Assembly: GCA_036768485.1 (NCBI GenBank)
Contig: JAVLUZ010000343.1
Location: 236,001 to 300,000, forward strand
Origin: Mermis nigrescens
Taxonomy: Eukaryota > Nematoda > Enoplea > Mermithida > Mermithidae
DNA: 64,000 bases
Direction of reading: 5' to 3'
Positions 22,595-33,700 of this stretch are shown here, piece by piece. The first letter of the stretch is position 1, and each line of letters starts with the position of its first letter. Made by a program: the position numbers and the translations under genes. Under the pieces are notes generated by a model. The model was not told where the DNA came from. It was given only the letters and a program-made list of their open reading frames with translations, and did no database searches.

Positions 22595-23381
22595 CGGCAG
22601 TCAGTTTTGCGTTGTTGTTTATTTAATGCACGTAGTATACTAAATAAACTAAATGAGTTTGATGCATTTTTAACAGCAAATGATTTCGATATCGTGTGTG
22701 TGTGTGAATCCTGGTTAACTCCTAGTGTATCTAATAGCTTACTTTGCAATTTAAACCGTTTTAATGTGTATCGTTCCGATAGGATCAATCGAAAAGGTGG
22801 AGGTGTTTTTATTCTTTCAAAAAGTACTTTAAAATCCTACTTGCCGAAAGTACCGGAAAATCTTTTCAGTGAAGAAATAGTTATTGTTGATTTCATTGGC
22901 GTAAGCTCCAAGATTCGTGTGCTACTTTTTACAGGGCGCCGGATTATGATTTCTCCCACATGAGAATGCTTTGCCGTGTTATAGAATGGGCCTCTCAGAT
23001 ACAGTATCCTTTTGTCATATTAGGTGATTTAAATTTTCCTAATGTAGACTGGTCTAGTTTTATTTCACCTTCGAGTCCTATTAACCGATCTTTTTGCGAG
23101 TGTATGCTTTCTCATCTTTTAGTCAAAAAGTTTCTGAACCAACACACGGTATGCATATTTTAGATGTTATTTTTGATGCCCATTCTATCGAAAACGTTGA
23201 AGTCAACCCACCTTTTTCTACTAGTGATCACTCGGTTGTTACTTTTTCTCTTAAATGTTCTATCTTGGAAGAAAAAAGTTCTGCTAAACTTAATTTTCGC
23301 AGAGCAAATTATGATCAGATTGAATTATTTTTGTCCGCAATTTCGTGGCCTGACATTTTTCTCGGATTGCGTTACTTGTGA
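22595..23381 (+). pseudogene. LINE endonuclease domain, frameshifted
   Basis: The domain is spread over three frames. The first has SILNKLNEFDAF and CVCESWLTPSVSN (the E-S-W-L motif) and ends near 22,963. The second has FVILGDLNFPNVDW at about 23,023 (the GDLN motif). The third carries LDVIFDAHSIENV and TSDHSVVTFSL (the SDH motif) from 23,094. In non-LTR retrotransposons this domain nicks target DNA to prime reverse transcription. At least two frameshifts break it, so the copy cannot make an intact protein. Confidence 0.85.
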
Positions 23382-23497
23382 TGATTTCTACAACAAATTT
23401 TTGTCTGTTATAAATCCTTTAATTTCCCAGCATGTTCCAAAAATTGAAGCTAAACCTGCAACTGTGAAAAGATACCCAATGAACATAAGAAAGCTGG

Positions 23498-25373
23498 TTG
23501 CTAAAAAAACTGAGGCTGTGGCATGTTTATAAACAGAGAAAAACGCCTGAATCTAAAGCTGTTTATAATAACTGTGCAAAGTTATTAAAGGCCGAAATCT
23601 ATAAATTTCACTCTTCCAAAGAGGATAAACTTATTAAATCTGGAAATTTGAATTCTTTTTATAATTTTGTTAATTCTCGTATTAGTGGTGAAAGAACTAT
23701 TCCAATTTTAACTGATGGCGATCGTGTGATTGCTTCTACTGACAAAGATAAGGCAAACGTTTTTAGCACACTTTTTGCTTCAGTCTTTAGTGTTCCTACG
23801 CAAACGAATTTTGGTCTTATTAATGCTTGTGCACAGCCAAAGTTATCAAACATTCGTTTTTCTGATGATGTCGTTTTTTCTGCTATACGGAAAATTAAAC
23901 CATCATTATCGATTGGCCCTGACGGACTTTGCGCATTTTTTGTGAAAAAACTTGCTTTTGTACTTACCCAGCCTTTAACCACTATTTTTGAAATATCTTT
24001 CAAAACCCATTGTATTCCTGCACTGTGGCGCACCGCTAATGTTGTTCCTGTGTATAAAAAGGGCGACCGGAGTGATGCTAAAAATTACAGGCCGATATCG
24101 TTATGTTGTATTACTGTGTAAGATCATGGAATCTATAATTAACAGTACGATGCAAGCACATTTACGTGAGAATAATTTGATCTCCTCCGGTCAGTTTGGT
24201 TTCCAAAAGGGTAAATCGTGTGAATTGCAATTACTAAAGTGCAAAAATGAATGGACTAAATTAATTGATGAAAAAAACACTGTTGATGTTATCTACATTG
24301 ATTTTTCTAAAGCTTTCGACACTGTAGTTCACCGTAAATTAATTTATAAACTGGAAACTTTTGGATTTTCTGGAGATTTATTGAGTTGGTTAACTTGTTT
24401 TTTGAGCGATAGGACTCAAAGGGTTGTTATTAACGGTCAGCTTTTCGAGCGAAAAATCTGTCACTAGCGGTGTTCCTCAGGGCAGTATACTTGGCCCGAT
24501 TCTTTTTGTTTTATTCATAAATGACATTAGCGACCGCTTAAATAGCAAAGTTTGCCTTTTTGCCGATGACGTCAAGCTTTATAATTTATCTAGCAATCAC
24601 ACCCAACTTCAAGATGATATCGCTAAACTCGTAGTCTGGTCCAAGGATTGGCAGTTAAAAATTGCTACTGAAAAATGCTACGTGTTATATCTAGGTTTTG
24701 GAAATCCCAAGCATTCTTATAGAATTTCTGACCTGACTGTAGAACAGAGTGTAAATTCTGTAAAGGATTTGGTAGTTTACGTATCAAGTAAACTTGATTT
24801 TAATTTCCACTATAATGATATAACGCGTAGAGCTTATGCTAGGGCTATGCTAATATCGAAATCATTTGCTTCTAAAAATAAACTAAATATGTCTAGGGCT
24901 TTTACTGTTTACGTCAGACCGCTTCTTGAGTATTGTAGCACTGTTTGGAATCCATACCGTAAGACCCATGTTTCAATGATCGAAAATGTTCAAAGGAAAT
25001 TTACACGTAAAATTATTGATTTCGGGGACTTTCTTATGCTGAAAGACTCAGTTCCTTAGAATTGGATAGCCTGGAGATTCGCAGATTGCGTAGTGATCTG
25101 TGTATGATGTATCAGATATTGAGTGGTAGATGCGTTTTGCAGCAAGCCGACTTTTTTACTTTTTGTGAAAACAACACGCGTGCTCAAAATTCAATGAAAT
25201 GTGAATGCACTCCTTTTTCGGCTTGATGTTCGTGGGTATGATTTATCCAATAGGTGGATTCACGTATGGAATTCTCTCCTGAAGCTGTTGTAAGATCTCC
25301 TAGTGTTGCTTCCCTCCGTGAAAAGTTGAAAAAAGTTGATCTAACGGGGTATTTGCTAGGGGGCGTGTTCTAA
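23498..25373 (+). pseudogene. LINE reverse transcriptase, frameshifted
   Basis: The reverse transcriptase that would copy LINE RNA at the nicked target is recognisable through all its core blocks. IGPDGLCAFFVKKLA and VVPVYKKGD..NYRPISL lie before a stop at 24,121. IYIDFSKAFDTVVHRKL and FLSDRTQRVVINGQ follow in a second frame. VTSGVPQGSILGP and the catalytic FADDVKLY (near 24,559) are in a third. IENVQRKFTRKI follows near 24,985, then RWIHVWNSL and a final stop near 25,373 after further shifts. At least three frame breaks show it is dead. The motif style fits the CR1/L2/jockey group; a finer assignment needs a tree. Confidence 0.9.
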
Positions 25374-25847
25374 GTGCATAATTTATTTAGCCTGCGCGCC
25401 TACCTTCGTCTCTTTGCACTAATCTCGTATAAATGTACTTTAATTAATAATTTCTTGCTTTTAGAATATGTGATTTTGTATGATGATTCATGTCGAATGT
25501 TTATTTATAATTGTATTTCATTGTATATTAATGTTTCTTTTCTATTGTGTTCTTTTTTTTGTTGCGATGAAAAATAAAATATTTGTATTTGTATTTGTAT
25601 AATTATTTGGTATTTTCTATGATAATGGATAACCGCGCGGCTACGACGGAGCTTCCAGAATGAAGCATTGGACGAGCCAGCAATTCTGAATGTCATTTAA
25701 AATCGTTTAATTCAGCCACAAGCAAGCTAAAACTCATCGCTCATTTCAGCTTAGAAGATCAAGATCTCATACATCGGCGTAGTGGTATATCTACTGATGA
25801 CCACTTGCAGATTTGTTTACACCATGAAGCCACAATTTTGACGAGAT

Positions 25848-26690
25848 ATGAATTTCTCCAAAAACGTGTTGCAATCCTTTCCAGAAAAAAGTCATTCCGC
25901 AAGAAAAGGATTACGCCTTGTTAATACAGCCACAGCTGACAGGCTAATGGAGATAGCAAAAGTGGATGTGAAGCCTGGTCAAAAATTGTGTCTAAACTGC
26001 CGAAGAGATTTTGCATGTAAATCTGCAGCATTACTGTCAGCATCCTCTTGTTCTGATAATGATGAAGAGGAAAATTTCAGTGACAATTTAAATGAGGATT
26101 CCAACATCACAGAAAAAATGGATTCAAGCCTGACATCTCTGGGTCTCTCACCTTTGAAATTTCGGCGCATAAGTTCACAGAATAAGTGCAGTTATGCAAA
26201 GCGAAAAATTAGTCAGGTTCGAAAAATTGTTACAGATCAAATTGCAGCTGCAGGACGACTTGATCCAGAGGAATTCAAAAATCAGGGTACAAGTAAAGTA
26301 TGCCAGAATTGTGACGATTATAATCAATTATTGAATGAATTAAAGCAAAAAGTTGCTTTGACAAGCACTCCTAAATCGACCAAACTTCAAATTTTGACAC
26401 TAGCTCCTGGCAGGACAATACATTGCCTGCATTTATGATAAGCAATGGTATGTGGCAATGTATGTCAAGTTGATATTGAAGAAAATGATGCTGAGATCAA
26501 TTTCATGCGCCCTTTTGGTCCAGCTCGCTCATTTTACTGGCCTGAAAGAGAAGACAGATGCTGGGTGCCTGAACAGCACATCATCATGAATATCCCAGCT
26601 CCGTCAGCAACCAGAACAGGACGACAGTATAATTTCCCAGATGCTTTATTGCAAAGCATTGAAGAAAAATTCAAGTCTATGGAGCATTGA
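25848..26690 (+). pseudogene. decayed transposon-type gene, internally deleted
   Basis: The first frame (25,848-26,438) encodes about 190 residues with two Cys pairs (LCLNCRRDF near residue 50; VCQNCDDYN near 150), an acidic Ser/Asp/Glu middle and ends STKLQILTLAP. Around 26,410-26,455 the text continues in another frame (YIACIYDKQWYVA), then after one more shift as a C-terminal module (AEINFMRPFGPARSFYWP, DRCWVPEQHIIM) to the stop near 26,688. From memory these N- and C-terminal parts belong to one recurrent, poorly characterised protein family, found in many copies in cnidarian and arthropod genomes, in which several hundred residues lie between them. If so, the central part is deleted here. 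Its position inside the long-TIR element suggests it was the element's own gene. The enzymatic function is unknown to me. Confidence 0.55.
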
Positions 26691-26699
26691 ATATGAATA

Positions 26700-26995
26700 G
26701 AATGGGCGTTGGGAACCAAAAAACAGACCCAACTGAGGCTTTGGAACCTAGAAAAAGAGACCAACAACTAGGCTTGGGAACCAAGTGAAGATACCCAGCT
26801 GAGGCTTTGGAACCTAGACAAAGAAACCAACAAGTAGGCTTGGGAACCAAGATAAAGAAACCCAACTGAGGCTTTGGAACCTAGACAAAGAAACCAATAA
26901 TCAGGCTTGGGAACCAAGATAAAGAAACCCAACTGAAGCTTTGGAACCTGGGAAAAGATACCAACAATGAGGCTTGGGAACCTTGGAAAAGTAAC
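26700..26995. repeat. about 67-bp minisatellite built of paired half-units
   Basis: Alternating half-units GGCTTTGGAACCTAGACAAA and GGCTTGGGAACCAAGATAAA, each followed by GAAACC(C)AAC, repeat about four times. It starts directly after the stop of the transposon-type gene and lies inside the transposon. Confidence 0.85.
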
Positions 26996-27369
26996 CCACC
27001 CGTGGCTGGACTTGCCTGGCTATCGGGCGTGGCCCCTTGGCGTTGGGGATACTGATTCTTCATGACAAACTTCTAAAGAATTGGTAGTGGCATAGCCACC
27101 ATGGACCAACGCAATTCTTGTTTTCAGCCAAGCTTATTACCTTAATTATATAGGTTTATACAACTGTTTCAGTGCATATATCAATTTTCATTTGAATGCA
27201 TTGATTTGTGGTCCAATGTGCACGCTTGTACCCAATGAACTCATTTGATAGTTATGTAAATGTGAGGAAGCTCAAATTACTGATTGGCATCCTTGGGGTC
27301 TTGTAGTAATGAGTCAGCACATTGCACGATTTTACTAAAATTATTGGATTATAAGTGATTTTCTATAAG
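26996..27369. other. transposon interior without a gene
   Basis: No open frame or repeat recognised between the minisatellite and the right arm. Confidence 0.4.
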
Positions 27370-28073
27370 ATTAAACCTCATTTTTCATCCCTTAGTTGAA
27401 GCGAATCCAAAATGAACTTAGTTGATTCTAGTAGATGAAAATGTTCTCTTTCTAATGGTACCAAGAAAAACAATATTTTAAATGACGTAAATCAGTTTAT
27501 TTGAGTTTGAACATAGCTCACTTTTTGTCAATAGCATATTTGGCATAATTTTAATGTTTAATATAATCCTAGATAAGTAGCTGTAAATAAAGATAATCTG
27601 ACAGGGCACTGTCCTGGATACCTTCAACACATTCACCAAGTATTGGCCCTCCTCTGTTTTTTCTTCTTGAGATATTTGACCCTGAAGGAAGGACTAAAAT
27701 TTGATATACGCCTCCGCGACAGATTTTGTTAGGCATTTTGACCAATGTTGCTGACTCCAAAAGTGGATTTGTTTTCGTCAAACTGCGTTTTTCGGATTCA
27801 GGGTAAAAAGTTGAACAAAACATGGGAGTAAGAGGTCCCTAATCGCTTTTGCCTTGTAGTAACAAGGAGTCAAAAATTGACTTTTCTTTGGTCTTCTGAC
27901 CAATTCATCAAAAAGGCCTCCAAATGAAAGGCCATAGTTTTCCAAACACTCGATATTGTGATTTGAAATTTTGCAAAGCTTCATTTCTAGAGAGGTTCAA
28001 TACTTACACCAAGTTTCAGCCAAATTGAACACGTTGAGCGTGGACCACTAGACCACTTGACATGGAATGACCC
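27370..28073. repeat. right inverted arm and terminus of the 6.4-kb transposon
   Basis: Complement of 21,730-22,400, ending in CCACTTGACATGGAATGACCC at 28,053-28,073, the best preserved terminus of the element. Confidence 0.75.
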
Positions 28074-30664
28074 AATTATAATTAGAGTCTATGTGGTCCG
28101 AGGGCGCGGTTTAAACACTTCATTTTTAGTCTTTATACAACCTAAAGCGTATTTTGTATCTATATGTCTTCTGTTCTTCACAGGTTCAATGCAGGAAATG
28201 AGATTTATTTAAGAAGCAAGAATGACAGTATTTTTTGGCGATGATTATGAATTTGCTAATGAACTTTGACTATTTTAGGATGCATTTAGAACCGTGGTTC
28301 GGCTGGTTCCATTAAAATTTTGATGGTAAGACTGAAAATTGAAGTGCTCTTTTTACAAAATTTTGAGGGGCGCTTGAGCGCGTCACCCCAGACCCCCAGC
28401 CCTTAAAGAGATGGTTTCTGTTGAATTCTTATCGTATCTTAGGAATCTGGGTAGTAAAATTTGCAAACTAAAATCAATCTTTTGGTCCCCCCTAGGCCCA
28501 TATCCAGGGGGATGAGGGGGGCACGTGCCCCTCTGAAATGAAATTTGAGAATGATTTTTTCTTTTAATCCCCCTTTTAGTCGAAAATCGCAAAAAATTTT
28601 CGGTGCTTCGCGCCGAATTTTAAAATTATAATTAAGGATCTATTTAGTCCCAAGCGCGCGGCTTAAACGCTCTATTTTCTAGTCTTATACAACCTAAATC
28701 GTATTTTGCATTTATGCCTTCTATTCTGAGGCTTTATGCAGAAAGAGAATTGTTCAAGACGCGAGCGTGACAGTAATTTTTTGGCGATGATTATGAATTC
28801 GCTGATGAACTTTGATCATTTTAGGATGAATTCAGAGTCGTGATTAGGCTGATTATGTAAACATTTTAACGTTACGATTCAAAATTGAAGTGCCTTGTCT
28901 ACAAAATTTTCGGGGCTCTGCCGCGGACTCCGCCGGGGGCGCTTGAGCGCGCCACCACAGATCCCCGCCCGCCCTAAAAGAGATGGTTTCCATTAGATTC
29001 TAACCTCGTCTAAGGTATCCAGGTATCAAAATTTGTAACGACTAAAATGATAAAAATTTTAGTCGTGCCCTCTCCCCCGAAACAAAATCCTGGATATGGG
29101 CCTTGTCCTTCCTTATGTTTAAAAAAATTTTGTCGTGCCCCCCCCCAAAACGAAATACTGGATACGGGCCTGGATGCAAAATATGATATAGGTTGTATAA
29201 GGACCGAATATACCTAGTGTGCTTAAACGCATCTCGCACTTGCGGCTGAATGGATTGTAATTAGGTAACTAATTGTGAAATTCGAATTTTTACGATTAGA
29301 CGCTGAAACATCGAAGGGGGAGTAGCGGAAAAAAATCGTTCTCAGATTTCATTTCGGAGGAGGCCAATGTACTCCCTATCCTCCTGGATAATGACCTGGT
29401 GTCACCCTGTACATACCTATCCGAAAGCCAAAGGCGGGCAAATGATGTCTGTTTAAAATTGAATTAGTCGCATAAAAATGTTTCAAACGAAAATGTTATT
29501 TGACAAAATGTCTTTTTTGATTTTGTTCAATTTTTGTGAAGTCAAAAACGGTCATTTAAAACAACGAATTTCGATGGAGATTTTTAATTAAAAATTACAA
29601 ATTAAGATCTCTAGCAAATTGTGGTCCTTGGAATTAACCCCTGCCTAAAATCTTTTATCTTACCGTTTGTATTCAGCTTCTTTTTGCTGTCTTATTGGCA
29701 TGGTTTTTCTACTTTGATAAGTGATATCGCTAAAATATTGCTTGATACATTTTTCGTTTAAAAATCATGATGAAGATATATAGGTTTGTTCAATATTTAT
29801 TAGAGCGACAATTGGAAGACGTCAGTCATTCAGCAAAACTGAGGGAGTAAATGCAAATATAGGTTCAGTCAGAAATCCGTAAAAATGGGTTTAGAAAGTC
29901 TAGATTTTTACAAAAGTTGCTGAAATCATTAAAATAAGGCGCAAAAGACAAAAAATATATAAAAAAGAAAAAAACTGTTCCTTGTTTCCCGAAATATTCC
30001 AGATTTTATCGCAAAATTCGTTTTTTCGTGATTTAGCACTAGTATATAAAATTCATGCTCTGATAGTTTTTTGCCAAAAAATTTTTTCGTGTCTCATCTC
30101 CGATGTGCTGATAACGAATACACCAATCTTTTCGCTTGAAAATCTTTTCCTCAACGTGATACATGCAAATTTATGCAAATTCTCGTCCGAACGTCTATAA
30201 GTCGACCCTAAGCAGCTATACGTCGACCTAAGCGGGAGTAAAACCGACATTAAGAAAGATTAAGGAAAGCGATTACAAGATAAATGTCAAAACTGCTTAT
30301 TCTTGAGCTCTGGATTGTAAAATTTAGGGTCTTACAGCTCCCTCAATATTAGATGGATTTTCATGAAACTTTCTTTTCGCGCCTTATTTTAAGCATTTAT
30401 GCAAGCTTTATAAGAATCCGAACTTTGTTTTTTAACTATTTCTGACGGAACCCATATTTTGCACTTTAGCTAAAATGAAGAAGCTGTAGTGTACGTACAA
30501 TTGCTTTTTATATGTGCTCTCATTCGTGAATATTTACCGAAATGGGTATAATATTTATACCAATTCATGTCATTTTTCAATAGGCAGACGGCATATATAC
30601 ATATTAAATAAATATCTACTCGGATAAATTACAGATTTAGGCTGTGAGTGTATTCCATGTTGGC
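28074..30664. other. repeat-derived spacer before TMEM120
   Basis: No gene. Two similar GC-rich sections (about 28,360-28,520 and 28,900-29,170) contain GAGCGCGTCACCCCAGACCC- and AGGCCCATATCCAGG-type ends of decayed MITEs. A GC hairpin, CGGTGC-TTC-GCGCCG, is at 28,601-28,615. 29,300-30,640 is AT-rich; possible TMEM120 promoter and 5' untranslated sequence lies at its right end but no core promoter motif stands out. Confidence 0.45.
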
Positions 30665-30751
30665 ATGATGGATGCAGCTAGTCCTAATATTCCAGTTGAA
30701 AATTTGCTCAATGAATGGATGCAATTATCTGAAGAATTCGTAAAGTTGGAA
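30665..30751 (+). CDS. TMEM120: TMEM120 exon 1 (residues 1-29)
   Basis: Starts at the first of two adjacent ATGs (30,665 and 30,668); an in-frame TAG at 30,638 lies upstream. It encodes [19 protein letters not shown], matching the start of the family's N-terminal helix. Donor GTAGGT, phase 0. Confidence 0.85.
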
Positions 30752-33700
30752 GTAGGTTGCTTCTCGAGGACGTTAAACGAGCAATAGTTCGGTTCTGTCT
30801 AAATATGTCATACCTTTGAAATCTATCCTTTAGCTTAGTAGAATTAGCGTTTTCTTCAGAAAAAGCGTTTTTTTATAAATTATAATTGTCTTTTGTATGA
30901 ATTGCTGAGAAAAATTTGGGTTTAGTGTGCTATATATTACAGCTACGTATATATACATATTTTTGTTGAATTGCACAGGCCAACAACAATTTCGCATCAG
31001 AAACAAAATCAATTGATTCTTAATCAGATTTTTGCGCAGATTCCGAATCTGGCCTTAGAATTCCTCTAGCACGTCAACTTTTTGAGATATTTGTATATTA
31101 AATTTATGCAAATCAGAGCTCTCATTGATATTAATGATGAAAATCTAGGAGCCACAACGATTTTCTAGAAGTTTTAACTCTAAAATTGTTTTTATAGAGA
31201 CTTACTAGTGATTTGAATATCGCTGGTGTTGCTTACTATATTCTGCCTTTATAAATATTACACATAATTTACAAGTTTATTGTAGTGTAAAGTTTGAAGC
31301 ACATATTCAGCATAATCTTTCTACATCTAGAAAATGTTGAATATCTTCTAAAATAGTTTTTTACGCTGATTACAAGTCTGCTTACGGTTACGCGCTAGCA
31401 AATCTATTATTTTTAATTTCTGTTTTAAAATATATTGCAAAACAGTATATGTGATTTGAAAAGTTTTATACCATTAGAACTTTTGAAAAAGGGTTTCAAT
31501 GTTAATGAAAAATCATAATCATTGCCCGATTTGCATCTTTTAGTACTGACAAAGTATATTCTAATTGTTTAATATAGTTGGAAGTCAACAAGTGTCCAGT
31601 TTTAAAAGTTTTCATACTGTTCGATTTGCATTGAAATTTTTCTTTAGAATTTCTAAACATTTTATAAATTCTGAATTATTTGCAAGAAGTAAATGGGCTA
31701 GCACAAAACTAAAAACAAATTTCGAAATCAGAGCAACAAAATTAATTGTGACAGTGTTGAACATTATTTAGAGGCAGACATAATAGGCAGACAAGGATTT
31801 ATACTTTACACTGTGTGAAATATGCAAATTATGTATTTAATTTTACAGAAGTGAGTTAAATAAGCTACAAGAACAGTTTTAAATTTAGGAGGGAATCATG
31901 TAAGAACACTGTTTGAAGATTTTGTCCTACGGGTGATCACTTTGTCTTCCCCTATTTGATATTAACACAAAGAAATCATTATTTGCATAAATTTTAATAT
32001 GCAAATATCTCAAAAACTTAATGTGCTACAAAAATTCTGAAGCTAGATTTGGAATTAGCGTAAAAATCTGATATAGAATCAGATAATTTCGTTTCTGATG
32101 CAAACAAAAAACTTCAAATTTGTTGACTTGTTTTATTGGAAGGCATGAGTTTCATATAATTTATAGTGATGAAACGGATCCTCAATTTCAATTTATCCGG
32201 ATCCGGATCCGGATCCGGATCCTACTTTTTCGTAACTTTCGGATCCGAATCCTAATTTTCACATTTCGGATCCGGATCCAGGTAGCGAAAGTTAAAACTT
32301 CCGGATCCGGATTTCATAAACTCAATTAATCCTCGCTTTGTTGGTTGTGATGTACTAATCTATTGCTGAACTGGTTTTATGTACTATCCTTATTATCCTG
32401 TTTGCTTACTGATGCCTTAAAGATAAGTGTTTTTTGTACAAGGTCGCTTACATGTACAAATTGGGTCCCCAAGCCTTTGTCCATTTTGTGATGTAAATTT
32501 TGGGTTAGTTACTTACTATAAAATAGAACAATTAGGCTTTTTGTATGATAACACTGGCTTTTTCAACTTTGGTTTGTTTAGTTTAGCCTATGTATTTCTG
32601 GCTTTCTGACAATAAAAAGTAACGAAAAAATTTATCAATAGGAAAATTTTTAACATTTTCACCATTTAAAACAAGAATTTTGCGGCGTTTTTATTGATAA
32701 GAGCTTAGAAAACTTAACTTACGGTCACCTAAACATTTAAGTCATTCTTGACGTCTTAAACATAATTTTGAAGATTTGGAAAGAGAAGAAAACAGAATAT
32801 TATCAAGTTTGTCCAAAACAGCTTTGACATAAATGCCTTGAGTTCAATTCGAGAATTCAAGCTTAGGCGTGCAGCAGACAAAAAGGCAAATTACTCAGTT
32901 GTATGAAGCACTAGAACATTCTGGCTAATTGAAAGTAAACTCAACACCGAAGGTTCGTTGAGAAGAATAACACAATAATCAGCTAAACGCTAAAAAATTT
33001 CACATTTTTGCCTTTTTTAAAAACAATTTTTGCTGTTATAAAGACATATTGAACTGGCTACTAATTTCAGCGGGGAGCGTCGAAAATTTTTGGAAATTTG
33101 TGATAGTTTACACTTTTTAACTTCCAGAAAATTTTTGCACATGTAAAAAAGAGTCTTGAAAAGTCTTTGTACGTACATACACATATCTGGAATAATCTTT
33201 GCCAAATACAGAAAAATTGCGCTCGAAGGATCGGCATATTTGGTAAAAAAGCAAATCTGGGTTTCCCTTGTTTTATCACTATGCATTAAATCACCTTCCT
33301 GCTGCCGCGACTAGCATCCTGTTCAAACTGCTTTTTAGTGGGACTAGAATAGTATATCAACCAATGCGCGATCGTCTGCATGGTGAAAAAATTAATCTTT
33401 TTAAATTATCATTGACCAGAGGTTAATTTTTCCGATGAGAGATGAATATCAATATTTATGTCTTGACGTTTGTGGAGAACTGAAATTTTTCTTGTGAGGA
33501 TGTGACTCTGTTTGAATTCTGACTATAACTACATAACTCATATTTTCACATAAAAGTGAAAGATTCCAGATATGTATTCGTTTGATGGAATGCCAAAAGA
33601 GTCATTTCACGATCCGGGTAGTGAAAATTCAAGCATCCGGATCCGGATCCTGAAAACATCCGGGTAATACCGAATCCAAATGCGGGTAGTAAAAATTCAA

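Larger units (their letters stand above)
22540..25600 (+). mobile_element. decayed CR1/jockey-like LINE inserted in the transposon
   Basis: Sequence order fits a non-LTR retrotransposon: apurinic endonuclease, reverse transcriptase, C-terminal region, then a tail of (TTTGTA)n repeats at about 25,580-25,600. The 5' end is probably truncated, because the first open frame starts close to the beginning of the endonuclease domain. It lies between the left transposon arm and the transposon gene, so it presumably landed there after the transposon. Confidence 0.85.
21690..28073. mobile_element. 6.4-kb DNA transposon with long TIRs, internally disrupted
   Basis: Inverted arms of about 700 bp lie at about 21,730-22,400 and 27,370-28,040. 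Shared phrases include CTATGGCCTTCCATTTGGAG on the left and its complement on the right, and TTAGGGACCTCTTACTGCCA. The right terminus is CCACTTGACATGGAATGACCC, so the element end reads GGGTCATTCCATGTCAAGTG. The same terminus occurs at 54,421 and 56,210. The left terminus is decayed. Between the arms lie a LINE, a decayed transposon gene and a minisatellite. Confidence 0.7.

Noticed and set aside
23659..24033. 124-codon minus-strand frame
   Set aside because: Shadow of the LINE reverse transcriptase on the other strand.
32120..32329. Frame with Arg-Ile repeats
   Set aside because: It is the translation of the CCGGAT hexamers.
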